DNA from: an uncultured Clostridia bacterium
GTDB lineage: Bacteria > Bacillota > Clostridia > Christensenellales > DUVY01
Length of the DNA: 25,081 bases
Direction: 5' to 3'
NCBI GenBank assembly: GCA_937895465.1
Contig: CALAYY010000162.1
Coordinates: forward strand, 1-25,081
The translations under genes and the position numbers were made by a program. Below are positions 23,889 to 25,081 of the stretch, one piece after another. The notes below the pieces were generated by a model. The model was given only the letters and a program-made list of their open reading frames with translations, did not search any database and was not told where the DNA came from. Numbering within the stretch: position 1 is the first letter of the stretch; every line of letters begins with the position of its first letter.

Positions 23889-23918
23889 TTGACACAAAGC
23901 AGGGTTTTGTGTGATAAT
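23889..23918 (+). promoter_or_regulatory. pckA promoter with an internal dyad
   Basis: TTGACA (23889-23894), an 18-bp spacer and GATAAT (23913-23918) preceded by TGT form a strong extended -10 promoter, about 125 nt upstream of the pckA ATG. The spacer is almost filled by an inverted repeat, ACACAAAGC (23892-23900) with GTTTTGTGT (23904-23912), a likely repressor site. The rest of 23765-24049 shows no gene; another TATAAT at 23989-23994 has no good -35. Confidence 0.7.
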
Positions 23919-24049
23919 TAAAATGCGGAAGAATTTGGAATTTTTTTTAGATGCATTTAAAATCTCATAATTTATCCAAGTTTTTTTGTATAATGGTTAT
24001 ACATATAATTAGGAAATCAAAAATTTTATATAATTTTGGAGGATGCTAA

Positions 24050-25081
24050 ATGAATACTTATGGCATTGAAAAATGGGGGATTTTGAACCCCTTGGCAGTT
24101 TATCGAAACCTTACTCCGGCTGAACTTACTGAGCTTGCGCTTGAAACAGAAGACGCACAGCTTATGGATAACGGAGCGCTCTTGGTAAGCACAGGAAAAT
24201 ATACCGGACGCTCTCCCAAAGACCGCTTTATTGTAGATGAGCCATCAGTTACCAATGAAATTGATTGGGGCACAGAAAACAAAAAGATTTCAGTTGAAAA
24301 CTTTAACAGAATTTTGGCTAAAATGACCTCTTATCTTCATAACCGTGAGATATTTATTTTTGACGGTTTTGCAGGTGCAGATAAAAGTCATCGTATAGGT
24401 GTTAGAGTTATCAACGAATTTGCATCGCATAACCTATTTATGCATGATATGCTTATCCGCCCCGAAGTTGGCGAGCTTGATAATTTTAAAGAAGACTTTA
24501 CTATTATTTCTGCACCCGGACTTAATCTTATTCCCCAAACAGACGGAACTAATTCTGAAGCAGGAATCATTGTCAGCTTTGAACATAAAGTAGTTTTGAT
24601 AGCAGGGTCAAGATACTGCGGCGAGATGAAAAAGAGCGTATTTTCAGTAATGAATTATATTTTGCCCAAAAAAGGCATTTTGAGCATGCACTGTTCAGCC
24701 AATGTGTCTTTAGAAGACGGCTCTTCAGCATTGTTCTTTGGGCTTTCAGGTACAGGCAAAACAACACTTAGTGCTGATCCTCATCGCGGTCTTATCGGTG
24801 ACGATGAACATGGCTGGAGTGATGAAGGCATATTTAATTTTGAGGGCGGCTGCTATGCTAAGTGTATCGGACTTACAGAAGAAAAAGAGCCCGAAATATT
24901 TAGAGCTGTAAGATTTGGTTCAGTTGTAGAAAATGTTGTTGTTGACCAAAACCGTCATCCTGATTATGAGAATGGTTCTATAACTGAAAACACCCGTGTT
25001 GCTTATCCTATCAACTATATACCCAATGCAGTTATTCCGGGTGTTGCAGGACACCCCAGCACAGTAATATTCTTAACTGCT
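24050..25081 (+). CDS. pckA: Phosphoenolpyruvate carboxykinase (ATP), 3' end outside the window
   Basis: Interconverts oxaloacetate plus ATP with PEP, CO2 and ADP. In anaerobes it often runs toward oxaloacetate during fermentation. The first 344 of about 530 residues are present. Conserved segments include STGKYTGRSPKDRF (47-60), RYCGEMKKSVFS with the metal-binding lysine region, the P-loop GLSGTGKTTLS (231-241) and LIGDDEHGW (248-256), all typical of the ATP-dependent class. The start is supported by TTGGAGGATG just upstream. The frame is open to the window edge with no defect. The promoter upstream carries an operator-like dyad. Confidence 0.96.
   Translation, partial: MNTYGIEKWGILNPLAVYRNLTPAELTELALETEDAQLMDNGALLVSTGKYTGRSPKDRFIVDEPSVTNEIDWGTENKKISVENFNRILAKMTSYLHNREIFIFDGFAGADKSHRIGVRVINEFASHNLFMHDMLIRPEVGELDNFKEDFTIISAPGLNLIPQTDGTNSEAGIIVSFEHKVVLIAGSRYCGEMKKSVFSVMNYILPKKGILSMHCSANVSLEDGSSALFFGLSGTGKTTLSADPHRGLIGDDEHGWSDEGIFNFEGGCYAKCIGLTEEKEPEIFRAVRFGSVVENVVVDQNRHPDYENGSITENTRVAYPINYIPNAVIPGVAGHPSTVIFLTA

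Noticed and set aside
24050..25081. Truncated pckA pseudogene
   Set aside because: The reading frame is intact up to the last base; the missing part is simply beyond the window.

Overview
The window looks like a low-GC, anaerobic, spore-forming member of the Firmicutes (Clostridia-like). It has pyruvate formate-lyase and the anaerobic (class III) ribonucleotide reductase, each with its own radical-SAM activase. It also has the sporulation phosphatase SpoIIE, strong Shine-Dalgarno sites, AT-rich sigma-A-type promoters with frequent TGn extended -10 boxes, and the rpsF-ssb-rpsR order. I cannot name a genus from sequence alone.

Layout. 1-390: possible tail of an upstream gene, then a regulatory region with a Rex-like palindrome. 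389-6419 (+): two glycyl-radical enzyme systems back to back, pflB, pflA, nrdD, nrdG. An intrinsic terminator separates pflB from pflA, and two NrdR boxes 32 bp apart overlap the nrdD promoter. 6455-13122 (-): a run of housekeeping genes read as two YcxB-like membrane proteins, secA, prfB (with the classic +1 programmed frameshift), tsaD and comF. 13203-15542 (-): spoIIE. 15690-17000 (-): an isolated rhamnulokinase with a short C-terminus. 17072-20083 (-): an ABC exporter pair (FtsX-type permease plus ATPase). 20254-20856 (+): an unrecognised helical protein with a strong terminator. 21040-22353 (-): tRNA-Met, tRNA-Glu and tRNA-Val, then rpsF, ssb and rpsR. 22515-23574: a small membrane protein, then an XRE regulator divergent from a 68-residue protein. 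23626-23703 (-): initiator tRNA. 24050 to the edge (+): ATP-type PEP carboxykinase, cut by the window end.

How it fits together. The left third is oxygen-sensitive fermentation and dNTP supply, with DNA elements that suggest redox (Rex) and dATP/ATP (NrdR) control. The middle is protein export, translation termination, tRNA modification and sporulation. The right third is a translation locus in which three tRNAs and the S6/SSB/S18 operon probably share a promoter, with a candidate S6:S18 leader hairpin and a helix flanking tRNA-Val. The most system-like small locus is the divergent XRE/68-residue pair, whose two promoters appear to share one self-complementary -35 hexamer inside an operator-like palindrome.

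I found no CRISPR array, insertion sequence, prophage module or rRNA. No large undescribed system is evident; the novelty lies mainly in regulatory architecture and a few unassigned proteins.
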